NCBI GenBank assembly: GCA_016178595.1
Contig: JACOSY010000013.1
Location: 62,001 to 126,000 of the forward strand
Length of the DNA stretch: 64,000 bases
From: Ignavibacteria bacterium
GTDB taxonomy: Bacteria > Bacteroidota > Ignavibacteria > UBA10030 > SZUA-254
Direction: 5' to 3'
The position numbers and the translations under genes were made by a program. This document shows positions 26,531 through 34,827 of this stretch, piece by piece. The notes beneath the pieces are model-generated. The model had not been told where the DNA came from. It made no database searches and was given only the letters and a program-made list of their open reading frames with translations. Numbering within the stretch: position 1 is the stretch's first letter; each line of letters opens with the position of its first letter.

Positions 26531-28120
26531 ATGCACCGAAGCGTTTTTCTCGCCTTCTTTCTCGCGCTCGTTCTTGCGAACTCGCTCCTGGCGCAGAACA
26601 CTCTCCCGCTGGTTTTTCGCAACGAGCCTTTGCGTAATACCGCCATCGGCTCATTCATTCGGGAAGGCGTTGTGTACGCGTCGCTGACCGATCTCGCCGC
26701 CACGTTCCATCTGAAGACGTTCCGGAGTCCCGAGACGCAGAAACTCGATGTCACGACAAAAGACTACACGCTGCGGGCGGCGGCAGGGAATCCCTTCATC
26801 GTCATCTTCGATCAAAACCGGAACGGCAACGTCGTCCAGCTTCAACATCCCGTCCTTTTTGCGGCAAGTGCGTTCTTCGTGCCGGTTGAAGAATTTGCCA
26901 TGGTCTTTGATGACGCAATGCCGGAAGAAATCTCCTTTGACCGGGTTAGCCTGTCACTCGTTGTCGGACGAATGGCCCCGGCACACTCCGCCTACGATGT
27001 TACCGGACTTTCATTCGATGAGAAGGCCAACGGCTATCTCGTCCGCATTCAATGCTCGAAGCGACTGATGGATTATGAGTGTTGGAAAAAACCCATCGGC
27101 GATTACACGTGGATTTACATGACACTCTCCGATGCGAGGGCGGATGTTGGAACGATCAACAAGGTCAAGGTAAATGATTTTGTCAGGCAGGTTCTTGTTT
27201 TCCAATCACCCAAGTCTGTGCAACTGACCTTGAAAGTAAAAGGAGAAATCAGCAGCACCGAGCCGATGCAAGCCGAGGGAAGCAACGACATTCTTCTTGC
27301 CATCCACAAGCCGAGCGAGGAGCAGCTTGCCGCTCGCAGGGCACGCGACTACGGCCGGTCACTCGACCGTGGCCACGATCGCTGGAAGCTCGATGTGGTT
27401 GTCATCGATGCCGGTCATGGCGGCGACGATCCCGGAACAATCGGCGCCGCGAAGACAAAAGAAAAAAACGTCACGCTCGGTATCGCACTCAAGCTCGGCA
27501 AACTGATCGAAAAGCAGATGCCAAGCGTGAAGGTTGTGTACACGCGGAAGACCGACGAGTTCATTGAGTTGTATCGTCGCGGGCAAATTGCCAATCAGGC
27601 TGGTGGAAAACTCTTCATCAGCATCCATTGCAACGCGATGCCGCGCAAGCAGAATTCCACCAATGGTTTCGAGATTTATCTGCTGAGACCCGGAAAAACC
27701 GAAAATGCCATCCGCATTTCCGAGCGCGAGAACTCGGTTGTACAATATGAACAAGGCTATGAGAAGCGCTATCAGGAATTGACGGAAGAAAATTTCATTC
27801 TCCTCACGATGGCGCAAAATGCCTACGTGAAGTACAGCGAGAAGTTTGCCGATCTTCTCCAGCAGGAAATGGGGAAGCACACGGGGTTTGAGAACAACGG
27901 AGTCAAGCAGGCAGGCTTCTACGTTCTGGTTGGTGCATCGATGCCGAACGTGCTCATCGAGACGGCATATCTTTCAAACAAGCGAGACGAAAAGATTCTC
28001 AAAAGCGCCGCGGGCCAGCAGCGGATCGCTGAATCGATCTGCAGCGCCATTAAACGCTACAAACACGAGTACGAGAAATCTCTTCAGGAGGGAAAAGACC
28101 TGGGGTCAGAATCACATTAG
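26531..28120 (+). CDS. N-acetylmuramoyl-L-alanine amidase with AMIN-like domain
   Basis: 529 residues. Signal peptide ending LLAQ, a beta-rich AMIN-type septum/peptidoglycan targeting region (about 150-250), then an Amidase_3 zinc domain: DAGHGGDDPG (first His ligand), the SIHCNAM His ligand and the C-terminal catalytic Glu in VLIETAYLSN. It would split cell-wall amide bonds during cell separation. An EnvC-like activator with missing zinc ligands is encoded at 61901-63127 and is a natural candidate partner. Followed 11 bases later by a sensor kinase. Confidence 0.92.
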   Translation: MHRSVFLAFFLALVLANSLLAQNTLPLVFRNEPLRNTAIGSFIREGVVYASLTDLAATFHLKTFRSPETQKLDVTTKDYTLRAAAGNPFIVIFDQNRNGNVVQLQHPVLFAASAFFVPVEEFAMVFDDAMPEEISFDRVSLSLVVGRMAPAHSAYDVTGLSFDEKANGYLVRIQCSKRLMDYECWKKPIGDYTWIYMTLSDARADVGTINKVKVNDFVRQVLVFQSPKSVQLTLKVKGEISSTEPMQAEGSNDILLAIHKPSEEQLAARRARDYGRSLDRGHDRWKLDVVVIDAGHGGDDPGTIGAAKTKEKNVTLGIALKLGKLIEKQMPSVKVVYTRKTDEFIELYRRGQIANQAGGKLFISIHCNAMPRKQNSTNGFEIYLLRPGKTENAIRISERENSVVQYEQGYEKRYQELTEENFILLTMAQNAYVKYSEKFADLLQQEMGKHTGFENNGVKQAGFYVLVGASMPNVLIETAYLSNKRDEKILKSAAGQQRIAESICSAIKRYKHEYEKSLQEGKDLGSESH

Positions 28121-28131
28121 GAGCAACGACC

Positions 28132-29595
28132 ATGTTTCGGAATTTGCGTATCTCCACGAAACTTCTGTTCACGATTCTCCCGCTGGTGCTGTTTGCCATC
28201 GGTCTCAGCGCCTACCTCAATAATCACTACCAGGAACAGGAGATGCTGAACCAGGCACAAGCCTCGGCACGAACCTATGCCGATATCATCAGGGAGTCTC
28301 TTGTCAACATGATGGTGACGCGTGAGAAGATCGACGACAAGTACCTCGAGCAAATCCGGAATCTTCCGGACATCCAGGATCTCCACATCCATTTCACTAT
28401 TGACGGACTTCGGCTCCGTACGATCTATACGAGTGATGAGACCCGTATGTCGCGTCTTCAGAAACGCGAACACGAGGCGGCAATACTCACATCCGAAGAG
28501 CAAGAAGTTTTTCGTACCGGCCAGACGACATGGAAGCGAAGTGAGGGAATGTACAACGCCATCATTCCTTTCAGAGCAACCGAGAAGTGCCAAAACTGCC
28601 ATAGCGTTCCCGTCGGTCACGTCCTTGGCGCTGCCGAGATGGACATTTCCCTGGAACGCATTGAAGCCTCCATTAACAACAACTGGATGCGTTCGGTACT
28701 GATCGCTCTCATCTTTACGCTCATTGCCATCGCGTTCGGTATTCTCTCCTATCGCATGTTCGTTGCAAAGCGGCTGGAAAAACTCATCGTGGCAACGCAC
28801 GTGATTGGCGGGGGCAATCTCGATCACCCCATCGAGATCGACGGTAGCAAGGATGAGCTTGGTGAACTCGGCGCCGCGTTCGATGGAATGCGACAGAAGC
28901 TGAAGAAGACACAGGAGGAATTGATTCACTCCGAGCGGCTCTCAATGGTTGGGCAAATGGCAAGCTCCATCGTGCACGATTTTCGCACGCCGATGAGCAC
29001 GATCAACCTCGCAATCGAATCGCTTGAGCGTGGAGAAGGATTTACGCCGGAAAAAACACAGCAATGGTATCGGATTATCCATCAAGCAGTCCGCCGCATG
29101 GTGACAATGGCACAAGAGCTGTTGGATTTTTCCCGGGGCGACATCCGACTTGAAAAGACCGATTATTCGGTAGACGAGTTCACCCGCCAACTTACTCAAA
29201 GCGTTGCCTCAAACCTCCAACAAGCCAAAGTGCAGTTCCGAGTCCAACAAGAATATTCCGGGAAAGCGTCTATTGACGCAGATAGACTCCACCGTGCGCT
29301 TGTCAATATTATCAATAACGCGCAAGACGCAATGCCGAATGGCGGCCGGCTTGATCTCACCGTCTCGCGGCACGATCATACTATTGTCTTTTCCATTGCC
29401 GATACGGGCATCGGAATTCCGGAGGAAATTCGCGACAAGATGTTTGATGCATTCGTAACGGCAGGAAAGAAAAAGGGAACGGGACTGGGACTCGCAATCA
29501 CGAAGCGCATCATTGACCAGCATGGCGGAACAATCGAAGTGGAAAGCGAGCGGGGGAAGGGGACGACGTTTACAGTAAGCATCCCGCTAAATTAA
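28132..29595 (+). CDS. Membrane sensor histidine kinase with a CxxCH haem-type motif
   Basis: 487 residues: TM1 (about 12-30), a periplasmic sensor of roughly 150 residues containing EKCQNCHS (C153-H157), TM2 (about 185-205), HAMP, then HisKA with the phospho-acceptor in SSIVHDFRTP (about 281) and a HATPase domain (NIINNAQDAMPNGG, DTGIGIPEE, GTGLGLAI). The single CxxCH suggests covalent c-type haem and redox, NO or oxygen sensing; this is inference. No response regulator is adjacent, so it is an orphan kinase. Nearly abuts the convergent transporter gene. Confidence 0.88.
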   Translation: MFRNLRISTKLLFTILPLVLFAIGLSAYLNNHYQEQEMLNQAQASARTYADIIRESLVNMMVTREKIDDKYLEQIRNLPDIQDLHIHFTIDGLRLRTIYTSDETRMSRLQKREHEAAILTSEEQEVFRTGQTTWKRSEGMYNAIIPFRATEKCQNCHSVPVGHVLGAAEMDISLERIEASINNNWMRSVLIALIFTLIAIAFGILSYRMFVAKRLEKLIVATHVIGGGNLDHPIEIDGSKDELGELGAAFDGMRQKLKKTQEELIHSERLSMVGQMASSIVHDFRTPMSTINLAIESLERGEGFTPEKTQQWYRIIHQAVRRMVTMAQELLDFSRGDIRLEKTDYSVDEFTRQLTQSVASNLQQAKVQFRVQQEYSGKASIDADRLHRALVNIINNAQDAMPNGGRLDLTVSRHDHTIVFSIADTGIGIPEEIRDKMFDAFVTAGKKKGTGLGLAITKRIIDQHGGTIEVESERGKGTTFTVSIPLN

Positions 29596-29612
29596 AATCC
29601 TTCCGTGCGCTC

Positions 29613-31478
29613 CTACTGCACTACCAGCACCGGAATCGAAAGCTTGTGCCGTACCTCGGAGATCGAGGCGCCGAAGATAATGTCTTTCAATCCGCGATGG
29701 CGGTGTCCTCCCATGACAAGAATATCCACTTTCGTTTCTCCGGCAAGTTTCACAATTTGATCGGGCACGCGACCAAACCCCAGCATCGGATGCACGACAA
29801 GCCCTTGTGAACGGAGGTGTTGAGCAATGCTTTCGAGGTGATCGTTATCGCTGCGAGCCTCGTCGTCGTAGGCTTCCTTGCCGTAGAGCTGGCCGCTCAC
29901 ACCTTCAACAATGTGGAAAAGATAGATCGAGGCACGATGCTGTGTGGCAAGCGTCTGTGCGTGGGAGAGCACTTTTTCATCCATCACACCGTAATCGAGC
30001 GCGACACCGACGCGTGCAAAGTGCTGCATCTGGAACTTGAATGGCGCCGCTTCCTTCCGAATAACTTTTCGCCGCTTGAGCCATGATTTCGGGATTGCAA
30101 TGTACAGCAAGAATATTGCACAACCAACGGCAATCGGGATGACGGTCAACCACAGCCATAGCGCATTGCTTCCTGCTGCTTCAATCCATTCAGAGAGAGT
30201 ACCGATAACCAGCCGTGCATTTAATCCAACAATAACAGCCGCTGAAATCCACGCGAGCAATTGTACCCACACCTTGTTGGCAAATTTCCCCATCCGTCCT
30301 TTTTCGCTTGTGAACTGGATCAGTGGAATAACGGCAAACGGAAGCTGCAAACTCAAGATCACCTGGCTAAGAATAAGAAGTCCATACGAACCACCCTCTC
30401 CTCGTAAACCGATAACAAGAATAGCGGGAATGATCGCTATCGATCGCGTAATCAACCGCCGAAGAACCGGTCGTATTTTAAATTGCAAAAAACCTTCCAT
30501 CACGATCTGGCCGGCGAGTGTCCCTGTCAGCGTCGAGCTTTGCCCTGCAGAAAGGAGTGCGACGGCAAAGAGTGTGCTCGCGATAGTTGTGCCGAGAAAC
30601 GGTGTGAGAAGCTGATGCGCTTGTTGTATTTCCGTAACAACGACGCCATTTTTGAAAAAAACGGCTGCCGAAACAATCAAGATTGCGGCATTGACAAAGA
30701 ATGCGGCATTCAGTGCGATGGATGTATCAATGAGATTCCACTTCGATGCTTGTTGCTTTCCAGCTTCCGATTGTTCGACCGCGCGAGTTTGCACAAGCGC
30801 TGAGTGAAGATAGAGATTATGCGGCATGACCGTTGCGCCGAGAATGCCGATTGCAACATACAGACTGTCGGATGTGAGATGAGGTACAAAACCTTTCGTG
30901 ACATCGGTCCAAACCGGTTGCGAAAGAAACACTTCGATCGCAAAGCAGGTGCCGATGGTCGAGATGAGCATCAGAATAAACGCCTCCATCTTCCGTATTC
31001 CGAGCTGTTGGATAACGAGAAACAACATCGTATCAAAGCCGGTGATGATGACACCGTACAGAAGCGGAACGTTAAACAACAAGTTGAGTCCGATTGCTGT
31101 TCCGAGTACTTCAGCAAGATCGCACGCAGCAATTGCTACTTCACAGAGAATCCAAAGCGTGAACGCTATGGGTTTGGGATAGTGTTCGCGACATGCCTGA
31201 GCGAGGTCTCGTCCCGTGACGATGCCAAGCCGCGCAGACAGAGTCTGCAGAAGAATTGCCATCAAATTCGACATGAGCAGCACCCAGATAAGTTGATACC
31301 CGAAGCGCGCACCGCCTTCGAGGTCCGTTGCCCAGTTCCCCGGATCCATGTACCCGACACTCACCAGATATGCCGGACCTGCAAATGCAAGCATGCGCTT
31401 GATAATGCTCGCATGTTTTGGAATGAGCACCGTGCGATGAACTTCAGATAACGATACCGTTGTGCTTTCAGTTTTCAT
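29613..31478 (-). CDS. mntH: NRAMP Mn/Fe transporter fused to a UspA domain
   Basis: 621 residues. The first 460 form an NRAMP permease: DPGNWATD in helix 1 and MPHNLYLHS in helix 6, the metal-binding pair, with proton-coupled Mn2+/Fe2+ import expected. Residues 480-621 form a universal-stress domain ending GGHRHRGLKDIIFGASISEVRHKLSIPVLVVQ, with a complete nucleotide-binding glycine pattern. The fusion suggests ATP- or stress-linked control of metal uptake. A 24-bp palindrome 77-100 bases upstream is a likely metalloregulator operator. Confidence 0.92.
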   Translation of the reverse strand: MKTESTTVSLSEVHRTVLIPKHASIIKRMLAFAGPAYLVSVGYMDPGNWATDLEGGARFGYQLIWVLLMSNLMAILLQTLSARLGIVTGRDLAQACREHYPKPIAFTLWILCEVAIAACDLAEVLGTAIGLNLLFNVPLLYGVIITGFDTMLFLVIQQLGIRKMEAFILMLISTIGTCFAIEVFLSQPVWTDVTKGFVPHLTSDSLYVAIGILGATVMPHNLYLHSALVQTRAVEQSEAGKQQASKWNLIDTSIALNAAFFVNAAILIVSAAVFFKNGVVVTEIQQAHQLLTPFLGTTIASTLFAVALLSAGQSSTLTGTLAGQIVMEGFLQFKIRPVLRRLITRSIAIIPAILVIGLRGEGGSYGLLILSQVILSLQLPFAVIPLIQFTSEKGRMGKFANKVWVQLLAWISAAVIVGLNARLVIGTLSEWIEAAGSNALWLWLTVIPIAVGCAIFLLYIAIPKSWLKRRKVIRKEAAPFKFQMQHFARVGVALDYGVMDEKVLSHAQTLATQHRASIYLFHIVEGVSGQLYGKEAYDDEARSDNDHLESIAQHLRSQGLVVHPMLGFGRVPDQIVKLAGETKVDILVMGGHRHRGLKDIIFGASISEVRHKLSIPVLVVQ

Positions 31479-31554
31479 GCTGAACCATTTTCACGAATAT
31501 TGCTTCCGCGAGTAGATTGATTCTTCGTCATCGTATTCAAAAAGATTTCTTGGC

Positions 31555-31578
31555 ATGCCTAAATATATGTTTAGGTAT
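31555..31578. promoter_or_regulatory. Candidate metalloregulator (MntR/DtxR-type) operator
   Basis: Nine-base arms ATGCCTAAA and TTTAGGTAT (one mismatch) around a six-base AT centre, 77-100 bases upstream of the NRAMP-UspA start. The CCTAA/TTAGG half-sites recall DtxR-family boxes, but their orientation is outward, so the regulator type is uncertain. Confidence 0.5.
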
Positions 31579-31743
31579 CCAAAAGATCAAGTTCGTGAAG
31601 CGTTTTATGAAATTGAATGTAATTGAGATTGTTCGAGATTGTCGCTATCCAACTCGCCAGCCTGCAACGTCGTTATGGGATTGTGGGTGTCGTGCTCATC
31701 TCGGTGAAGAGGTTTCAAAGGCTTGTAAATAATTCTCAGAAAA

Positions 31744-31781
31744 AAAATCCCGAATCGTGATAGGAACCGATTCGGGATTTT
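31744..31781. terminator. Strong orphan terminator hairpin
   Basis: Fourteen-base perfect arms (AAAATCCCGAATCG and its complement) with a ten-base loop, A-run before and T-run after, so it can work on both strands. No recognisable gene ends at it on either side. Confidence 0.85.
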
Positions 31782-32179
31782 CTCTAACCACCCGTGAATT
31801 GTTGGTGGACTATTGCGAGACGGGAGGTATCTCGCACAAAATTCTACACATTCCGTGCGAGAAAGTCAAGCGAACCTCGTGATGCCTAGCACAACTCACG
31901 ATGCGGAGTCTTACTATAAAGCGTGCGTCAGTTTATCTTCTCCAATTGACATGCTTTTCGTGTACGACCTCCACAACAGGAAGTCCGGCGTCTCACTCCA
32001 ATACTGCACCTTCTATCTTTCTAACTTTCGTCAATTGGCTGTCTTGTGGAGTATTTTTTTTCTCCAAGAAGCATAACTTACCGCTGCCCTCTTAAGAAAG
32101 GAGATTAGAGGCTTCTAAGTAATAGTCCGGCATGTACGATCAGATAATCCATAAATTATGTATTTATTAGAAATGCGTT

Positions 32180-32195
32180 TGGCACGCCTGTTGTA
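32180..32195 (+). promoter_or_regulatory. Sigma-54-type promoter of the pilin-like gene
   Basis: TGGCACGCCTGTTGTA matches the consensus TGGCACG-N4-TTGCW except for T in place of C at the -12 element, with correct spacing. Transcription would start near 32206, leaving a 50-base leader ending in AAAGGAG before the ATG at 32256. Confidence 0.6.
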
Positions 32196-32255
32196 GTTTC
32201 TATTATCAGAATGAAACTAACTCAATCAATCATAACAGATTAAAGGAGAAGTACA

Positions 32256-32633
32256 ATGGGACAACAGCAATTGCTTCTGATCATCTTAGGCGTTATCATC
32301 GTCGGTATCGCCATAGCCGTGGGTATTTCACAGTTCGGTGCCCATAGCACACAGGCCAACAAGGACGGCGTTACGTCAAGCCTGGTCAATATTGCAGCCA
32401 ACGCCTATCAGTTCAAGATTCGCCCGACCACGATGGGCGGCGGCGGCGGTAAATATACTGGCTACACCGTTCCGAGCAAGATGGCGAAGGACGATAATGG
32501 AAGCTATGCCGCCGGAACAGTCGGCACAGCCACGGTTACCCTTACGGGTACGTCGACCATCAACACTGCGTGGGTGGCAACCTGCACGTCTGATGATACT
32601 GGTAAGACCACAGTTACGTACGCCGGCTGGTAA
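32256..32633 (+). CDS. Small pilin-like secreted protein
   Basis: 125 residues. MGQQQ is followed at once by a long hydrophobic helix (LLLIILGVIIVGIAIAVGISQF), then a polar region with a GGGGG run and a beta-rich, Thr-rich end. This recalls type IV pilins or archaeal-type class III signal proteins, with possible cleavage after Gly2, but the Glu5 of classical type IVa pilins is missing. It has its own sigma-54-like promoter, a strong ribosome site and a following hairpin, fitting a highly expressed single-gene surface filament subunit. No assembly genes are near. Confidence 0.55.
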   Translation: MGQQQLLLIILGVIIVGIAIAVGISQFGAHSTQANKDGVTSSLVNIAANAYQFKIRPTTMGGGGGKYTGYTVPSKMAKDDNGSYAAGTVGTATVTLTGTSTINTAWVATCTSDDTGKTTVTYAGW

Positions 32634-32715
32634 ACATTCGGATATTCTGTAAAGATCTGAACAAAAGAGATATTACCTCTTCATCGGTGCTTGTAGTATA
32701 TCTCCTCCGAAAACG

Positions 32716-32742
32716 ATGCCCGGTTCGTCTCGAGCCGGGCAT
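32716..32742. terminator. Hairpin downstream of the pilin-like gene
   Basis: Eight-base arms ATGCCCGG and CCGGGCAT with an 11-base loop, about 85 bases beyond the stop. A modest T-containing tail follows, so it is a plausible but not textbook terminator. Confidence 0.55.
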
Positions 32743-33180
32743 TGTGCTTTCCCCCGTGACACCTATAGAGAGTTGAGCTACCCAGACCACAATGAACATA
32801 ATCCTACAAAAAATCAATGTATACAAGCCAGATCACCGAACTACTCATAAACCAGGGAACGAAGGGAGATAGAAGATCGAAGTATGTTTCTATTCTGAAA
32901 AAAGCTTACACACATGGTAATGCTCGCATCCTTCGAAAGATGTGGACATCATCACGCCGCTTAGCTGAACATAGAGTCAAGAAAAACGTTCTTGGAAGTT
33001 TGCCATGCGCTGGCATAGTTGCCGGCCCAAAAATTATGTCACAGGACGCGCTTCCTGTCCAGCGACAAATTTGTTGTAGAGTGCCATAAGAATTGTTGCC
33101 AATACACCAACACTGAAAAGTGCAACGCACTTCAGAAGGCAAGAAGTCAGCAAATTGCATCGCACGTTGCGAAGAACGAT
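32743..33180. other. intergenic region, no gene seen
   Basis: About 440 bases between the pilin-like gene and the convergent POT transporter. A frame at 32817-33089 has no recognisable pattern. Contains a short ACAGGA...TCCTGT inverted repeat (33041-33058) related to the 25782 palindrome. Confidence 0.4.
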
Positions 33181-34527
33181 TTAATGCACTCCACCCATCA
33201 ACTTCCGTATCGGTTTCACGACGAGGAACATCAGTGCGGCGGTTACAAGAAGCACGGCGGCAACCTCGCCGAAGAGCCGATCAAGCGGCATTGTACCGAA
33301 GAAGCCTGCTGCCCAACCTGCCAACTTGTTCCCGAACGCGTTCGATAAGAACCACACACCCATCATCAAACCGACGATGCGGGCTGGCGAAAGCTTAGTC
33401 ACAGCGCTGAGCCCTACGGGATAGAGACAGAGTTCGCCGAGTTCCGAGATGCCGTATGAAAGAACCAACCACCATGGGCTGACACGGACGCCAGGCGCGC
33501 TCTGTGCAAACAAGCCTGCCGGTACGAGCACCAGAAAAGCGATGCCCATAAACAGGACACCGATTGCAAGCTTCGCGGGCACCGACGGTTCGCGCTTCCC
33601 AAGTCGTACCCACATCCATGCGAATATCGGCGCGAGCATGATAACGAAGATCGGCTGCACCGATTGAAACCAGGACGATGGGAAGGAGAAACCGAAGACC
33701 TCAAGACGTGTGAATCGATCCGCGAACAGATTCAGTGTCGAGCCCGCCTGCTCATAAGCACCCCAGAAGAGAATCGCGACGAAAAAGAAAATGAAAATTG
33801 CGCCCATGCGCTTCCATTCAGTAGCTGTAAACCTTCCGCCTCCTGTAGGTGCTGTTTGAGTGCTGCTAACCTTTGTTTGCGATTCCTGAATCCGTCCGAC
33901 TGCTGCCTGCAAACGATTCCTTCCGACAACATACTGCGTCAAGCCGAGTACCATTCCAACACCAGCGCAAGCGAAACCGATGTGCCAATCGACGCGCTGA
34001 GCGAGATAGCCGGCAATGAGTGGACCGAAAAGTGCGCCGAGATTGATACCCATATAGAAGATCGAGAATCCGGCGTCGCGACGAGCGTCCTCTCGCTCGT
34101 ACAATGAACCAACAAGCGTGCTCACGTTGGGTTTAAGCAGCCCGGTGCCGATCACGATCATAACGAGCCCGGTGTAGAACATCGGCAGCGCCTTGAATGC
34201 CAGTGTGAAATGACCGAGGGCAATGATGATGCCACCGATCAGTACACTCCGGTATTGCCCGAGAAACCGGTCGGCAACAAGTCCCCCGAGAATCGACGCG
34301 CCCCACACGCTGCCTGTGTACGTTCCATAGATAGAGCCCGCGTCCGCATCAGCGAAGCCGAGACCACCGGCTGCGACTGGTGCCGTCATGTAGAGGATGA
34401 GGAATGCCCGCATGCCGTAGTAGCTGAATCGCTCCCACATCTCTGTGAAGAAGAGCGTCGAAAGACCACGCGGATGACCCCAGAATGTTTTTTCGTGCGC
34501 CGCGATCGTACCGATTTGGTCCGCCAT
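33181..34527 (-). CDS. Proton-dependent oligopeptide transporter (POT family)
   Basis: 448 residues with about 14 membrane helices. EMWERFSYYGMRAFL carries the ExxER motif of helix 1 that couples protons, followed by GASILGGLVADRFLG and FSIFYMGINLGALFGP (PTR2 signature). Imports di- and tripeptides. The start at 34527 follows AAGGAAT; an upstream in-frame extension lacks any membrane or ribosome signal. Fits with the exported M1 and tricorn proteases that would produce short peptides. Confidence 0.93.
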   Translation of the reverse strand: MADQIGTIAAHEKTFWGHPRGLSTLFFTEMWERFSYYGMRAFLILYMTAPVAAGGLGFADADAGSIYGTYTGSVWGASILGGLVADRFLGQYRSVLIGGIIIALGHFTLAFKALPMFYTGLVMIVIGTGLLKPNVSTLVGSLYEREDARRDAGFSIFYMGINLGALFGPLIAGYLAQRVDWHIGFACAGVGMVLGLTQYVVGRNRLQAAVGRIQESQTKVSSTQTAPTGGGRFTATEWKRMGAIFIFFFVAILFWGAYEQAGSTLNLFADRFTRLEVFGFSFPSSWFQSVQPIFVIMLAPIFAWMWVRLGKREPSVPAKLAIGVLFMGIAFLVLVPAGLFAQSAPGVRVSPWWLVLSYGISELGELCLYPVGLSAVTKLSPARIVGLMMGVWFLSNAFGNKLAGWAAGFFGTMPLDRLFGEVAAVLLVTAALMFLVVKPIRKLMGGVH

Positions 34528-34827
34528 AAACAATTCCTTTGATAATTTTGACTTTGATAAAGTACTGAAAGGGGGAGAGAGAAGCAAGAGACCCCGACAG
34601 TGAAGCCGGTGTGGATGTTCGATATGGAATGTGGAAGGGATATTAAGGGTCATTGGCAATTGCCAAATGGCAATTTGCAATTGTGGAGGAAATGTTCTTT
34701 GCTCATATCCCAAACCATCTATCTTCATCCCTCCCCTTTTGTTCGTGTCGCAATTTTTCCTTATCTTGGAATCGCTTTTGTCGGTAGAAATTTGTCTTTC
34801 CAGATATCAATCGAACAACATCGCAGA
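34528..34827. other. divergent promoter region of POT and pckG genes
   Basis: Three hundred bases holding both promoters. A perfect 14-base palindrome TTGGCAATTGCCAA lies at 34653-34666, followed by a partial repeat (GGCAATTTGCAATT); it may be an operator or a spacer repeat. Confidence 0.4.

Larger units (their letters stand above)
31479..32255. other. Long non-coding region with operator, orphan terminator and promoter
   Basis: Almost 780 bases without a convincing gene. From left to right: mntH leader and palindromic operator (31555-31578), an orphan terminator (31744-31781), a hairpin with CTCGCAC/GTGCGAG arms (31831-31861), and a sigma-54-like promoter (32180-32195) for the pilin-like gene. 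Frames at 31517-31732 and 31813-32076 have no family resemblance or ribosome site. A small RNA ending at the orphan terminator is possible. Confidence 0.5.

Noticed and set aside
31620-31640. GTTCGAGAT resembling a tRNA T-loop
   Set aside because: No acceptor stem, anticodon arm or CCA context can be drawn around it.
31517-32095. Short frames at 31517-31732 and 31813-32095
   Set aside because: No ribosome site, no family pattern, and they overlap the operator and terminator structures.
32817-33089. 90-codon frame in the gap before the POT gene
   Set aside because: Composition looks random and it has no convincing ribosome site or motif.
34653-34666. TTGGCAATTGCCAA as a transcription-factor operator
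   Set aside because: Perfect but short, with no matching copy noticed elsewhere in the window; could be a chance or spacer palindrome, so listed only in the region entry.
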